A stretch of 64,000 nt of DNA from Desulfuromonas sp. CSMB_57 (GCF_020194955.2 NZ_JAFCIY020000006.1:62001-126000), one strand, 5' to 3'. Numbered from the stretch's first letter, positions 51,785 to 61,185 are shown. Numbers and translations are program-made. The notes: generated by a model not told the origin, from the letters alone.

Positions 51785-52282
51785 TCAAGGATTCTTGCCT
51801 TGAAACAGAGGCGCCAGCAGGGCATAAGTCGCATCCAGATGCTGGGGCAGGACCCGCACTTCGGAGAATACCGGCATGAAGTTGGTATCCCCGCTCCAGC
51901 GCGGGACGATGTGCATGTGCAGATGATCCGCCAGGCCGGCACCGGCAATCCGACCCAGGTTGATGCCGATATTGAATCCCTGGGGATTCAGGGCTTCCTG
52001 CAGGACATTGCGGGCCAAGCGGAGCATTTGGTGCATTTCGGCCATCTCTTCATCGGTCAGATCAATGATGTCGGGCACGTGCCGATAGGGCGCCAGGAGC
52101 AGATGACCGTTGTTATAGGGATATTTATTCATGATGACGAAAGCATGCCGGCCCCGAAAGAGCACCAACCGCTGCGGATCTTCATCGACCCGATCGCGAA
52201 TGCAGAACACGCAACAATCGCCGGCATCCTTGTCCTTGCACTCCAGGTACGTCATGCGCCACGGGGCCCAAAGCTGTTCCAT
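51785..52282 (-). CDS. HIT-family nucleotide hydrolase/transferase
   Basis: A 165-residue histidine-triad protein. The catalytic HxHxH motif is in LADHLHMHIVPRWSGD and the N-terminal CCVFCIRDRVDEDPQRLVL has the CxxC of the zinc-bearing HIT branch. ERNPYNNGHLL-type NKYPYNNGHLLLAPYRH is the substrate-loop signature. The length and WAPWRMTYL start are typical of the Ap4A-phosphorylase-like HIT proteins of deltaproteobacteria, which act on dinucleoside polyphosphates or nucleotidyl adducts in the cytoplasm. GGGGAG precedes the ATG by nine bases. Confidence 0.9.
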   Translation of the reverse strand: MEQLWAPWRMTYLECKDKDAGDCCVFCIRDRVDEDPQRLVLFRGRHAFVIMNKYPYNNGHLLLAPYRHVPDIIDLTDEEMAEMHQMLRLARNVLQEALNPQGFNIGINLGRIAGAGLADHLHMHIVPRWSGDTNFMPVFSEVRVLPQHLDATYALLAPLFQGKNP

Positions 52283-52416
52283 GAATTGATCTCCCCGCCG
52301 GGTGCCGCCCTTGGCGGCGAAACCGGCGCTGCCTATCCTGCACTAACCAAACATGCGGCCAACCCACCCATCATTCCGGCATGGACCTTATAGTCCGAGG
52401 GAAAACAGCTTTCCCA

Positions 52417-52905
52417 TCAGGACAGAGGGATAATGCGACCGGAGAGGCCCTCGCCCACTTCCAGCAAGCCCACGGTCGGGTGAGGCCAACCGCGGGGATT
52501 CACGGCGCTGCCGGGGTTGAGCAGCAGCACACCGTCGAGTTCGCGGCAAACCGGAGCATGGCTGTGGCCGAAGACCAGGCAGTCGATGGCCTGATTGGAA
52601 AATGCGTTCAGCACCCGCCGCTCCAAACCCTCCGGCGGTCCCCAGCCATGACAGAGGCCGATGGAGAACCTGCCGGCACCCACGACCCTTTTCGCCGGCA
52701 GTCGGCTGGAGGCGGGATCCATGTTGCCGCGTACCGCATGCACCGGACAGTTCCCGAAACAGCAAACCAGATCGTCGTCCACCAGATCTCCGGCATGCAG
52801 AATCATGGCGACATCGGCGAAGGGCCCGGCCAGCAACCGCTCAAAGAAATCCGCATACTGCAAAGGCTGACGCATATGGGTGTCGGAAAGCACCCCGATT
52901 TTCAT
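52417..52905 (-). CDS. YfcE/MJ0936-type metallophosphoesterase
   Basis: A 162-residue dimetal phosphodiesterase. All motifs are present: IGVLSDTHMR, MILHAGDLVDDD, AVRGNMDPA, GLCHGWGPPEG and CLVFGHSHAPVCRE. Members hydrolyse phosphodiester model substrates; physiological targets are poorly known. The frame is open to 52995, but AAAGGA lies just before two in-frame ATGs at 52911 and 52905; the latter gives the typical MKIGVLSDTH start. It stands between the HIT gene and the divergently transcribed thrC. Confidence 0.9.
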   Translation of the reverse strand: MKIGVLSDTHMRQPLQYADFFERLLAGPFADVAMILHAGDLVDDDLVCCFGNCPVHAVRGNMDPASSRLPAKRVVGAGRFSIGLCHGWGPPEGLERRVLNAFSNQAIDCLVFGHSHAPVCRELDGVLLLNPGSAVNPRGWPHPTVGLLEVGEGLSGRIIPLS

Positions 52906-53154
52906 GAACATTCGAATCCTTTCCAGGCCGACGCCAAGGCGATGACCAACGCCATTTCTACCCGTTGCAACCGACCCTGTCAACGGTAATCCCATCGGCG
53001 GCCCTGCCGGTGTCAGTCGCCCTGCCCCCTTCCATTTTCATTCCCGGGCTGCTATGATGTGCGGCGCCGTGGCCGCCTTAAATCGTTCAGCTTCCCGGCC
53101 CGTCGGCGCCTGACCGAACCATTCTTCTGCCCAAAATCAAGGAGTCGAATTCCC

Positions 53155-54543
53155 ATGCGTTATATCAGCACCCGCGGCAAAACCGCCAACCTGTCCTTCA
53201 AAGAGGCGGTCATGATGGGACTGGCCGACGATGGCGGCCTGTTGCTGCCGGAAAGCATTCCCGTCCTGGCGCCCGGCGATTTGGCCGCCCTCGGCCATCT
53301 GGCCTATCCGGAACTGGCTTTTCGCATCATCTCCCTGTTCACGGAAGGCATCCCCTCGGCCGACCTGAAGCAGCTCATCGACAAATCCTATCAGACCTTC
53401 AGCCATGAGGAAACCACCCCGGTGGTGCACCAGGACGGAGTCTACATTCTCGAACTGTTCCACGGCCCCACCCTGGCCTTCAAGGACGTGGCCCTGCAGT
53501 TTCTGGGCAATCTGTTCGAATATCTGCTGCGGGAACAGGGCGCCAAAATGAACATCCTCGGCGCCACCTCCGGCGATACGGGCAGCGCGGCCATCTACGG
53601 CGTACGGGGCAAGGAAAACATCAACATCTTCATCCTCCACCCCCACCAGCGGGTATCCCCCATTCAGGAACTGCAGATGACCACGGTCACCGACCCGAAC
53701 GTCTTCAACCTGGCGATTCGCGGGACCTTTGACGACGGTCAACGCATCGTCAAGGAGGTGTTCGGCGACCTCGATTTCAAAACCGGCTTCGCCCTCGGCG
53801 CGGTCAACTCCATCAACTGGGCCCGGGTCCTGGCACAGGTGGTTTACTATTTCTACGCCTGGGGTCGGGTGCAACGTGCCACCGGCTGCAAGGAAGTCTA
53901 TTTTTCGGTACCTACGGGCAACTTCGGCGACATCTTCGCCGGCTATATCGCCAAACGCATGGGACTGCCCATTCGCCGGCTGATTCTGGCCACCAATGAA
54001 AATGATATTCTGACCCGTTTCGTCTCCCAGGGCGACTATTCCATCCGTTCCGTCGTGCCCACTCCGGCACCGTCCATGGATATCCAACTGGCCAGCAACT
54101 TCGAGCGCTACCTCTATTTCCTCTTCGACCGTCGCTGCGACCGGGTGCGCGAGGCCATGGCTGAATTTGCCGCCGGCGGCCGCCTGACCTTCGATGCCGA
54201 CCAGCGCCGGCAGGTGGCGCGCGAGTTTCTGGCCGGTTCGGCCAGCCGTGCCGAAACCCTGGCGACCATCCGCGACTTCCACGCCGCCACCGGCTACATT
54301 CTCGACCCCCATACCGCCATCGGCGTCAAGGTCGGCCGCGAACAGGCCGGCGGGGAAGTTCCCCTCATCTGCCTGGCCACGGCCCATCCGGCCAAATTCG
54401 GCGAGGCGGTGCAGGAAGCCATCGGCCAGGTACCGCCCCTGCCGGATTCCCTGAAGGACATCGAACAGCGTCCTCGCCGGTGCGAAATCACCGACGCCGA
54501 CACGGAGCAGATCAAGGAATACATCCGTCGGCATGCCCAATAG
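53155..54543 (+). CDS. thrC: Threonine synthase
   Basis: A 462-residue PLP enzyme converting O-phosphohomoserine to threonine. The N-terminus MRYISTRGKTANLSFKEAV is that of the long ThrC class. The PLP lysine lies in LFHGPTLAFKDVALQFLG and the cofactor phosphate loop in GATSGDTGSAAI. It is followed by CLATAHPAKFGEAV, a class-specific C-terminal segment. AAGGAG lies ten bases before the ATG at 53155, so the longer frame from 53059 is rejected. It appears monocistronic, closed by a strong bidirectional terminator. Confidence 0.96.
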   Translation: MRYISTRGKTANLSFKEAVMMGLADDGGLLLPESIPVLAPGDLAALGHLAYPELAFRIISLFTEGIPSADLKQLIDKSYQTFSHEETTPVVHQDGVYILELFHGPTLAFKDVALQFLGNLFEYLLREQGAKMNILGATSGDTGSAAIYGVRGKENINIFILHPHQRVSPIQELQMTTVTDPNVFNLAIRGTFDDGQRIVKEVFGDLDFKTGFALGAVNSINWARVLAQVVYYFYAWGRVQRATGCKEVYFSVPTGNFGDIFAGYIAKRMGLPIRRLILATNENDILTRFVSQGDYSIRSVVPTPAPSMDIQLASNFERYLYFLFDRRCDRVREAMAEFAAGGRLTFDADQRRQVAREFLAGSASRAETLATIRDFHAATGYILDPHTAIGVKVGREQAGGEVPLICLATAHPAKFGEAVQEAIGQVPPLPDSLKDIEQRPRRCEITDADTEQIKEYIRRHAQ

Positions 54544-54625
54544 GCTGGGCGTCCCGACTCCGTACCTGGATCCGAGCCGGCTCCGATCTGGGAGCAGCGC
54601 CCTTAAAACCTGAAGTAAAACATGA

Positions 54626-54662
54626 AAAACCCCCTGTCAACACATTGATGACAGGGGGTTTT
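54626..54662. terminator. Bidirectional rho-independent terminator between thrC and the Ca2+/Na+ antiporter gene
   Basis: AAAACCCCCTGTCA (54626-54639) pairs perfectly with TGACAGGGGGTTTT (54649-54662) around a 9-nt loop. T-runs follow on both strands (TTTTATAT on plus, TTTTTCATG on minus), fitting the convergent genes. Confidence 0.95.
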
Positions 54663-54682
54663 ATATCTTCCATAAAGGTCGC

Positions 54683-55660
54683 CTATCGGCCACTCAAAAC
54701 CGACGACGCCACCCATCCGCTATAGATCAGATAGCAAAGCAAGAGCATCAAGCCCTCCAGACGGTTTATGCGACCCGGCCTCCCCCGGAAGCCATATCCC
54801 AGGATAAACAGGGACAAAGTCAGCAAGCTCATGACCAGGCAATCCCGGGTCAGCACCTCCTTGGCTACCGTCAGGGGCTGAATGGCCCCGGCAATGCCGA
54901 CCACGGCCAAGGTGTTGAACAGGTTGGACCCGAGCACGTTGCCCAGGGCGATTTCATGTTCGCCCTTGCGGGCCGCCGCCAGGGAGGAGGCCAGTTCGGG
55001 CAGGGAGGTGCCGATGGCCACGACCGTCAGGCCGATGACCAAATCGCTGACTCCGAAAGTTTGGGCAATGGCCACCGCCCCCCAGACCAGCACCCGTGAA
55101 CTGACAATGAGCAGCAGCAAGCCCAGCAACAGCCAAGCCAGCGCCCCATTCCGGGACAGGGCATGGGTCCGCAATTCCTGATCCACCTCCAAGGCCAGCG
55201 GATCACTGTCCGGTTGCCTTCCCTGGCACAAGGACCAAAACATCAAAACACTGAAAACCGCCAGCAGCACCCCGGCGTCCAAACGCGACAAATGCCCATC
55301 CAGCAGCAGCAGAACCGCCAGCACCGTCACGCCCATGCACACCGGCAGCTCCTTGCGCAAAACCCTGGACCTGACCGGAATCGGGCTGATGATCGCCGTC
55401 ACCCCCAGGATCAGAGCGATATTGGCGATATTGGAACCGAAGGCATTGCCGAGGGCCAAACCCGGATTGCCCTGCGCCGCGGAAAAAGCCGAAACCACCA
55501 TTTCCGGGGCGGAGGTGCCAAAACCCACGATCAGCATACCGATGAGCAAAGGCGACATGCCGGCATAGCGCGCCGTCATGGCCGCCCCCTCCACAAAGCG
55601 GTCGGCACTCCAAAGAAGCAGCAACAGACCACCGATCACGGCAACCAAAGGCCACAGCAT
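54683..55660 (-). CDS. Calcium/sodium antiporter (CaCA family, YrbG-like)
   Basis: A 325-residue polytopic membrane protein with two homologous halves of about five membrane segments. Each half carries an alpha-repeat: GFGTSAPEMVVSAFSAAQGNPGLALGNAFGSNIAN-type sequence near residues 47-80 and IGTSLPELASSLAAARKGEHEIALGNVLGSNLFN-type sequence near 210-245, with the ion-binding acidic residues in SAPE and SLPE. It exchanges Na+ for Ca2+ across the inner membrane. AGGAGAAAATGT precedes the ATG. It shares a terminator with the convergent thrC. Confidence 0.93.
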   Translation of the reverse strand: MLWPLVAVIGGLLLLLWSADRFVEGAAMTARYAGMSPLLIGMLIVGFGTSAPEMVVSAFSAAQGNPGLALGNAFGSNIANIALILGVTAIISPIPVRSRVLRKELPVCMGVTVLAVLLLLDGHLSRLDAGVLLAVFSVLMFWSLCQGRQPDSDPLALEVDQELRTHALSRNGALAWLLLGLLLLIVSSRVLVWGAVAIAQTFGVSDLVIGLTVVAIGTSLPELASSLAAARKGEHEIALGNVLGSNLFNTLAVVGIAGAIQPLTVAKEVLTRDCLVMSLLTLSLFILGYGFRGRPGRINRLEGLMLLLCYLIYSGWVASSVLSGR

Positions 55661-55772
55661 TACATTTTCTCCTGAATCGAATCACGGGTTCATCAAGGCC
55701 GCCGCAGACACAGCATGAACCATGCCCGGGCCAACCTCTGCCATCCCAAGTCAAGATGATGCGTTATGGTTC

Positions 55773-57170
55773 TTATTTGCTTTCCCGCACCACGGACAGG
55801 GTTTTCCATTTTCCGCTACGATAGCGCAGATAAAACAGGCCGCTGAAACTCAGGAAGAAGGCGATGAGCACCAACCAGGCGGACTGGGGCGGCAACTCCA
55901 GAACCTTGAGGAACAGCACCAGCACGGGAATCAGCAACCAGTGTAAGGCCACCGAGGCGCACATGGCCCAGAGGGTATCTCCAGCCCCGCGTAAAGCACC
56001 GCTGAAAACCAGCATCACCCCATCGGCCAACACCCAAAACGCTGCCAGACGCAGCATGGTGGTGGCCAACGGAGCAGCCTGGTGGAAGACGATATCCATC
56101 TCACGCGGCTGAAAGACCGCCACCAGTTGCCCGGGAAAACTGACGAACAACATCAGGATCAGTGAAGAATAGGCCCATGCCATCTTCAGACCGGAGCGGG
56201 TGACACGCTCGGCGATGTCGGGCCGACCGGCGCCCAGATAGCGGCCGACCAGGCTGACCACACCGATCTGGATGCCCAACAGCGGCACGAAAGAAACCAG
56301 GTCCCAGTTGAAAACGATGGTCACCGCGGCTGCCGTCACCAGGCTGTGGCCATGGAAGATCAGGATCATGGACGTGAAGGCCAGGAGGTTGAGAAACATC
56401 TCCACACCGGCCGGAGAGCCATAGCGCAGTAGTTTTCCCATCACCTGGCCATCGAAACGCAACGAAGCCAACACCCCGTATTCCTGTCGATTACTGCGAC
56501 CAAGATAGGATGTCAGCAGTACCAGCAGGCCGCACAGACTGCCGAGCAAGGTGCCGTAAGCCGCTCCGCGCAAACCGAGAGCGGGCAAGCCAAGCTTGCC
56601 GAAGATGAGTACATAGTTGGCGCCGACATTGACCACCATGGCGGTCATGGCTGAAAACATCACCACCCGGGTGCGACCGATGCCGGAAAAAAAACTGCTC
56701 AGACAGGTGCGCAGCAGGACCAGGATGGCCCCGTAAAGCAGAATATCGAAATAGAGGCGTTGCTGTACCAACTGCTCGGGCGACAGGTCCATGATCCGAA
56801 ACAAACCATGGCCAAGGGGCCGAGCCGCCAGGATCAAGGGAGTGGCCAGCAGGGCCAGCAGTCCGGCCTGGGTCAGGACCAAGGCGCAGTTTTCTTTACG
56901 TCCGGCCCCCAGGTACTGGGCCGACAGCGCCGTGGCATAGCCGGTCAGGCCGATGAAAAAGGTCATCATCATGAAGGCGGTCAGACCGCCGGCCATGGCG
57001 GCGCTCATGGGCACCGGCCCGAGTCGTGACAGGAACACCCGATCGGTGAAAATCAGCACCGTTTCGCTGGCATGGGAGATGACCATGGGTAGAGCGACGG
57101 TCAGCATCTCCCGCAGGCCGCCCTCTACGGGAGGGGTCCCAGCATTATTCTGGCGTGTTTCCAAAGTCAT
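55773..57170 (-). CDS. MATE family efflux transporter
   Basis: A 465-residue protein with about twelve membrane segments in two similar halves. N-terminal EMLTVALPMVISHASETVLIFTDRVFLSRLG and the later SPAGVEMFLNLLAFTSMI and GDTLWAMCASVALHWLL follow the NorM/DinF pattern of multidrug and toxic-compound extrusion proteins. It exports organic cations or other compounds using Na+ or H+. The frame starts at a TTG (57176); the ATG at 57170 with CGGA seven bases upstream is preferred. The neighbours give no hint of substrate. Confidence 0.92.
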   Translation of the reverse strand: MTLETRQNNAGTPPVEGGLREMLTVALPMVISHASETVLIFTDRVFLSRLGPVPMSAAMAGGLTAFMMMTFFIGLTGYATALSAQYLGAGRKENCALVLTQAGLLALLATPLILAARPLGHGLFRIMDLSPEQLVQQRLYFDILLYGAILVLLRTCLSSFFSGIGRTRVVMFSAMTAMVVNVGANYVLIFGKLGLPALGLRGAAYGTLLGSLCGLLVLLTSYLGRSNRQEYGVLASLRFDGQVMGKLLRYGSPAGVEMFLNLLAFTSMILIFHGHSLVTAAAVTIVFNWDLVSFVPLLGIQIGVVSLVGRYLGAGRPDIAERVTRSGLKMAWAYSSLILMLFVSFPGQLVAVFQPREMDIVFHQAAPLATTMLRLAAFWVLADGVMLVFSGALRGAGDTLWAMCASVALHWLLIPVLVLFLKVLELPPQSAWLVLIAFFLSFSGLFYLRYRSGKWKTLSVVRESK

Positions 57171-57299
57171 TGGCAATCCGAACCTGCCCTTTGCGCCCTC
57201 TTACGGGCACCAAAAAGCGCCGGGCCCGCAGACACCAGCGCTTCCAGATTTCAACCCATTGCATTCCTGCCGGCACAAAACCAGCAGCCGCCCTGCCCC

Positions 57300-57860
57300 T
57301 CAGCGGCGTTTGCGGCCGACGTAAACCTCCTGCCCCGTGGTCACATCCAGGTATACATCGACACCCGGCTCATGGCGCAGGAATTTGAAGTTTTCATCCA
57401 GATCATCCGCTGAAACGAAGCGCACATTGGCACTCAGGGACTCTTCGTACTGCCAGCCGGCCGGAGTGGCCAGGGTCATGGGCGGCGCCGGACGTGGTGC
57501 AACAGTCCCCTTGGGTGCATGATGAAGCCAGCATGCGGTAACCTTCTGTTCGGGCGTGGCCAGAGGCACGCGCGCAAAATCCAGCCACTTTACCGGCACC
57601 AGGGGGCCACGGATCTGATCGATCACGGCAATATCGATGGCCTGCTCCTCATGCATGAAAGTCAGCCCGCCCTGCACCAGCGTCCGGATGTATGCTTCAG
57701 CTTCGTTGGAGGCCATGAAACCGATACGCGCCAGATCATCATCAAAGCAGAGGGTCTGATTGGGCACCCCGCGCATGAAGCCCAGCCATCCTCCGGAATA
57801 CTTCATGTTAATGGCATCCATGCGGACAATGATGGAAATGGCTTCAACAAGAACCGGCAT
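57300..57860 (-). CDS. Conserved-looking hypothetical protein
   Basis: A 186-residue soluble protein I do not recognise. It begins MPVLVEAISIIVRMDAINM, has a mixed alpha/beta appearance, two cysteines (TLCFDDDLA and TACWLHHAP), a proline-rich linker near 125-140 and a basic end QEVYVGRKRR. No signal peptide or membrane segment is seen. The ATG at 57860 has GCGAGG six bases upstream; the frame open to 57956 is not used because its extra N-terminus is atypical and basic. It stands alone between the MATE exporter and the divergent radical SAM gene. Confidence 0.7.
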   Translation of the reverse strand: MPVLVEAISIIVRMDAINMKYSGGWLGFMRGVPNQTLCFDDDLARIGFMASNEAEAYIRTLVQGGLTFMHEEQAIDIAVIDQIRGPLVPVKWLDFARVPLATPEQKVTACWLHHAPKGTVAPRPAPPMTLATPAGWQYEESLSANVRFVSADDLDENFKFLRHEPGVDVYLDVTTGQEVYVGRKRR

Positions 57861-58031
57861 AACACCTCGCAGCAGATTTTTTGGAATAAGATGAACGAAG
57901 TGGAATAATAGCAGTTTTCTCCGGTTTTTTAAAGACCGCAGTCTCCCTCCCGACACCCAAACTGCCGGAAAGTCGCTTCCGGCCGAAAAGAAACTGGTAG
58001 ACTGAAGGAAAATCCATCAGGGAGGCCAGCC

Positions 58032-59054
58032 ATGAAAGAAGCCCTGCTTTACGACAAACTGACGGGAAATCGGGTTCGTTGCCGGCTGTGCGCCCACCAC
58101 TGTGCCATTGCCGCCGGACAACTCGGGCTCTGCCAGGTGCGGGAAAACCGCGACGGGGTCCTCTATACCCTGGTCTACGGCCGCACCATCAGCCAGGCCG
58201 TCGATCCCATTGAAAAGAAACCCCTGTTCCACTTCCACCCCGGCTCCCTGTCCTACTCCATCGCCACACCGGGCTGCAATTTCCGCTGCGCCTGGTGCCA
58301 GAACTGGGAAATCTCCCAGATGCCCCGCGAGCAGCACCTCTTGGGCGGCCACCCGGCCTCCCCCGCCCACATCGTTGCCCAGGCGCAAAAGGCCGGCTGC
58401 CGGTCCATCGCCTACACCTACACCGAGCCGACCATCTTCTACGAATACGCTCGTGATACGGGACTTCTGGCCCACGGCGCGGGCCTGGCGAATGTGTTCG
58501 TCACCAACGGCTACATGACCGGCGACCTCCTCGATGACGCCCGTCCCTGGCTGGATGCCGCCAACGTCGACCTGAAGGGCTTCCGCGATGAAACCTATCG
58601 CCATCACATCGGCGCCAAGCTGCAGCCGGTCCTCGACAGTCTGATCAAAATGAAGACCCTCGGACTGTGGCTGGAAATAACCACCCTGATCATTCCGGGC
58701 CTTAACGACGATCCGGTCGAACTCCGCGAGTTGGTGGATTTTGTGGTCAAGGAACTGGGTACCGACACGCCTTGGCACATCAGCCGCTTTTTTCCCCAAT
58801 ACCGTATGAATCACGTGCCGCCGACCCCCGTGACAACCCTGCACCGGGCGGCGGCCATCGGCCGTGAGGCGGGATTGCGTTACATCTACCTGGGCAACGT
58901 CGCGGAAAAAGCCGACACCCTCTGCCCCGACTGCGGTGAGGTGGTGATTCGTCGCCTCGGCTTCCAGGTGGTGGAAAACCACCTCCGGCCTGACGGCGGT
59001 TGCCCGGCCTGTGGCAAAGTCATAGCGGGAATCGGCATGGGGCCAGGGAAATGA
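58032..59054 (+). CDS. AmmeMemoRadiSam-system radical SAM enzyme
   Basis: A 340-residue radical SAM protein of the PflA-like branch. The FeS-cluster motif is in TPGCNFRCAWCQNWEISQ (CxxxCxxC). An N-terminal CRLCAHHCAIAAGQLGLCQVREN cysteine set and a C-terminal CPDCGEVV...CPACGKVI zinc-ribbon-like pair flank the core, as in the AmmeMemoRadiSam radical SAM family. The system partners (AmmeMemoRadiSam A and B, AMMECR1/Memo homologues) are not in the window. The reaction is not established. The ATG is preceded by AGGGAGGCCAGCC. Confidence 0.92.
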   Translation: MKEALLYDKLTGNRVRCRLCAHHCAIAAGQLGLCQVRENRDGVLYTLVYGRTISQAVDPIEKKPLFHFHPGSLSYSIATPGCNFRCAWCQNWEISQMPREQHLLGGHPASPAHIVAQAQKAGCRSIAYTYTEPTIFYEYARDTGLLAHGAGLANVFVTNGYMTGDLLDDARPWLDAANVDLKGFRDETYRHHIGAKLQPVLDSLIKMKTLGLWLEITTLIIPGLNDDPVELRELVDFVVKELGTDTPWHISRFFPQYRMNHVPPTPVTTLHRAAAIGREAGLRYIYLGNVAEKADTLCPDCGEVVIRRLGFQVVENHLRPDGGCPACGKVIAGIGMGPGK

Positions 59055-59067
59055 AATACCGTGGCTG

Positions 59068-59256
59068 TCAATAGCCTCGTTTTCGGCTGCGAATGCGGTG
59101 CAGGCGTTCCGAAAAGCCACCCTTATTTTCAAACTCTTCGGCCAGGCGTGCCATCTGACGATCCAGCAACGCGCAAGCCACGGCGATCAAGACCAAAACC
59201 GCGTTGGCCGCGAGTTCAGGATAAACCTTGGTATGGCCAAAACACCCGCGCTTCTG
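59068..59256 (-). pseudogene. C-terminal remnant of a four-helix-bundle (23S rRNA-IVS/suffix-type) protein
   Basis: The minus strand is open for 62 sense codons from after TAA at 59257 to TGA at 59068, without a start codon. The translated segment reads KVYPELAANAVLVLIAVACA, then LLDRQMARLAEEFENKGGFS and ERLHRIRSRKRGY. The AAN-hydrophobic-LLDRQ and EGGFxERLxRxR pattern is that of the four-helix-bundle suffix domain. The N-terminal three quarters of the gene are missing, so it is a decayed or truncated copy. It lies in the gap between the radical SAM gene and the zinc-ribbon gene. Confidence 0.65.
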
Positions 59257-59328
59257 TTAAGCTGGCGAGGCAGTTCAACATCATTGGGCACTGCATGCCC
59301 GCCAATTCACACCGAGGAGATCAGCAAC

Positions 59329-59556
59329 GTGCTTGCGGAAGAAATGTTGATGCTGGGCTGCCCCTACTGCGGGGCAGCGCTGCACCAGACCCTGAGTTGG
59401 TTCAAAAAGACCTATTCCACCTGCCCCGCCTGCGCTAAGGGCCTGGCCGCCACGCAGTTCGAGGCCACCATCATCGCTTTGGAACAGGCCATGGACGAAA
59501 GTATCGATGAGATGGTGAACGGAAAGACGCCGGAAGGCTGTTGCGGAGGGCATTAA
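59329..59556 (+). CDS. Small zinc-ribbon protein
   Basis: A 75-residue protein with one zinc-ribbon: GCPYCGAALHQTL at about 10-22 and TYSTCPACAKGL at about 29-40 (CxxC...CxxC), then a helical acidic segment and a C-terminal CCGGH. I do not recognise a named family. The GTG start has GAGGAG eight bases upstream; the longer frame from 59098 runs through the four-helix remnant in antisense and is rejected. It overlaps the convergent gene at 59553 by four bases. Confidence 0.6.
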   Translation: MLAEEMLMLGCPYCGAALHQTLSWFKKTYSTCPACAKGLAATQFEATIIALEQAMDESIDEMVNGKTPEGCCGGH

Positions 59557-59765
59557 ATCGACTTCTCGAGCAGCGGTTTGATGAATCTCTCGAAAGTGAC
59601 CTGTTGTTTGGCGGTCAGCAGGTCGACGTTGCCGTCCAGATCCAGCAGATAGGTACCCACCCCGACGACGGTACGGACCAGATAGCCGCTGCCGGCAACG
59701 ATTTGTTCAATCTCATCGGTGCGTTTGGTAATCAGGTTTTTCAGCGCGTCCAGATCGATAATCAT
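59553..59765 (-). CDS. Small conserved-looking hypothetical protein
   Basis: A 70-residue protein beginning MIIDLDALKNLITKRTDEIE and ending FERFIKPLLEKSI, with a central hydrophobic beta segment (YLVRTVVGVGTYLLDLDGN). It is acidic, without signal peptide or cysteines. I do not recognise it. GAGCAGGGAAA lies just upstream of the ATG, giving a good ribosome binding site, and the amino-acid pattern is protein-like, so I take it as real. Confidence 0.6.
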   Translation of the reverse strand: MIIDLDALKNLITKRTDEIEQIVAGSGYLVRTVVGVGTYLLDLDGNVDLLTAKQQVTFERFIKPLLEKSI

Positions 59766-60009
59766 TTTCCCTGCTCCTGATAAATGGGCAAAAAAATAAC
59801 CTCCGGTGGTGCCGATCCGCGACTCAGGGCTGTTCGCTCTGCCATATTACTCATGCCCACCCGGGACCCTTCAGGCTTCCCGTTCCGAGACGGGCCTGCT
59901 CACCGGGACCTCATCGGGGCATTTTCTGGAAGTGTTGGCGAACATCGATCAGCGGTGTCGGCACCCCAGAGGTAGCCATTCTCCGTCTTCTACAAGTATT
60001 TTAGCACAT
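59766..60009. other. Intergenic gap, 244 nt, nothing recognised
   Basis: Between the 70-residue protein start and the AI-2E-family stop. Short frames are present on both strands, none with a credible ribosome binding site or family resemblance. No terminator with a T-run is seen. Confidence 0.4.
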
Positions 60010-61185
60010 TTAGCTTTCCTTTTGCGCACCATTTCCGTCCCCTTCGGCAACCACCGGCATGGAGGGATTGAACTCTCGAATGAAGATCTCCCAGAAAGCC
60101 ACGAACAGCGCCGCGATCAAAGGGCCGACGACAAACCCGTTCATTCCGAACAGTACAATGCCGCCGAGGGTGGAAAGCAGCACCATGTAATCAGGCAGCT
60201 TGGTGTCGCGGCCGACCAGGATGGGGCGCAGGATATTGTCCACCAGTCCGATCACTCCAGCTCCAAAGGCCGCCAGGATCAGTCCCGGCACCCATTTGCC
60301 GACCGCCACCAGATAGATGGCCACCGGCCCCCAGATCAGACCGGCGCCGACCACGGGGATGAGGGACAACAAGGTCATGATCACCCCCCACAGCAACGGC
60401 CCCGGCAGGCCCAGCAGCCAGAAGATGATTCCGCCCAGGGTGCCCTGGACCGTGGCCACCACCAAGTTGCCCTTGACGGTGGCCCGGGTGACCTCGGCAA
60501 ACTTGGCCAACAGCAGGCGCTCGCAATCGTCGCCAAGGGGCAAGGCGCGAATCAGCAGATCCACCAGTCTCGAGCCATCGCGCAGCATGAAAAACGCCAT
60601 GTACAGCATCAGACCCAGGTTGATAAAAAAGCGCAGGGTCCCGCGTCCGAGTTGAACGGCATTCTCGGCCACATGCCGGCTCAGGGTGATGGCTAATTCG
60701 GAAAACTGGTCCTGAAGAGCACTCAGGTCCAGACCAAAGCGGTCCATCATGGCGGTCACAGCCGGCACCCTCTGTTTGACGCCATCAAGGAAAGCGGCGG
60801 GATTGAGTTCGCCGGTCTGCAGTCGTTGATAAATCTGGGTTCCTTCCTGAAAGAAGGAGCCCAGCACGAACAGGACGGGAACAATGCCGATGAGCAGGCA
60901 AACCATCAGCGTCGTCAACGCCGCCAGATTGGGCCGCTGCCAGGTCCGGAGCAGTCTCAGGTGGAGGGGATGGAACAGAATGCCGATGACGCAAGCCCAA
61001 AAGACCGCACCGAAAAACGGTTTCAGCAGAAACAGAAACAGCAGGGATACCAGGGTCAGCATCAGCAGGAACGAGCGCTGCTGCAGCTTTGCCTGACCGT
61101 TGCGATTGTACTGGATGGCGGACGAATCGCCGCCGCCTAGCTCCGGTTTCTGCGAATTTGCAGCATCTTCTTTCATTTCAGGCAT
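60010..61185 (-). CDS. AI-2E/PerM-family transporter
   Basis: A 391-residue membrane protein with about eight predicted membrane segments (first pair about 38-75, last group about 230-350). The family element is GVIMTLLSLIPVVGAGLIWGPVAIYL, followed by GLVDNILRPILVGRDTKLPDYMVLLSTLGG, both typical of the AI-2E/PerM (YdiK, TqsA) superfamily. Roles include autoinducer-2 export and Na+/H+ antiport, and cannot be told apart here. The N-terminal 30 residues are polar and variable. GGAG lies just before the ATG at 61185. Confidence 0.9.
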   Translation of the reverse strand: MPEMKEDAANSQKPELGGGDSSAIQYNRNGQAKLQQRSFLLMLTLVSLLFLFLLKPFFGAVFWACVIGILFHPLHLRLLRTWQRPNLAALTTLMVCLLIGIVPVLFVLGSFFQEGTQIYQRLQTGELNPAAFLDGVKQRVPAVTAMMDRFGLDLSALQDQFSELAITLSRHVAENAVQLGRGTLRFFINLGLMLYMAFFMLRDGSRLVDLLIRALPLGDDCERLLLAKFAEVTRATVKGNLVVATVQGTLGGIIFWLLGLPGPLLWGVIMTLLSLIPVVGAGLIWGPVAIYLVAVGKWVPGLILAAFGAGVIGLVDNILRPILVGRDTKLPDYMVLLSTLGGIVLFGMNGFVVGPLIAALFVAFWEIFIREFNPSMPVVAEGDGNGAQKES

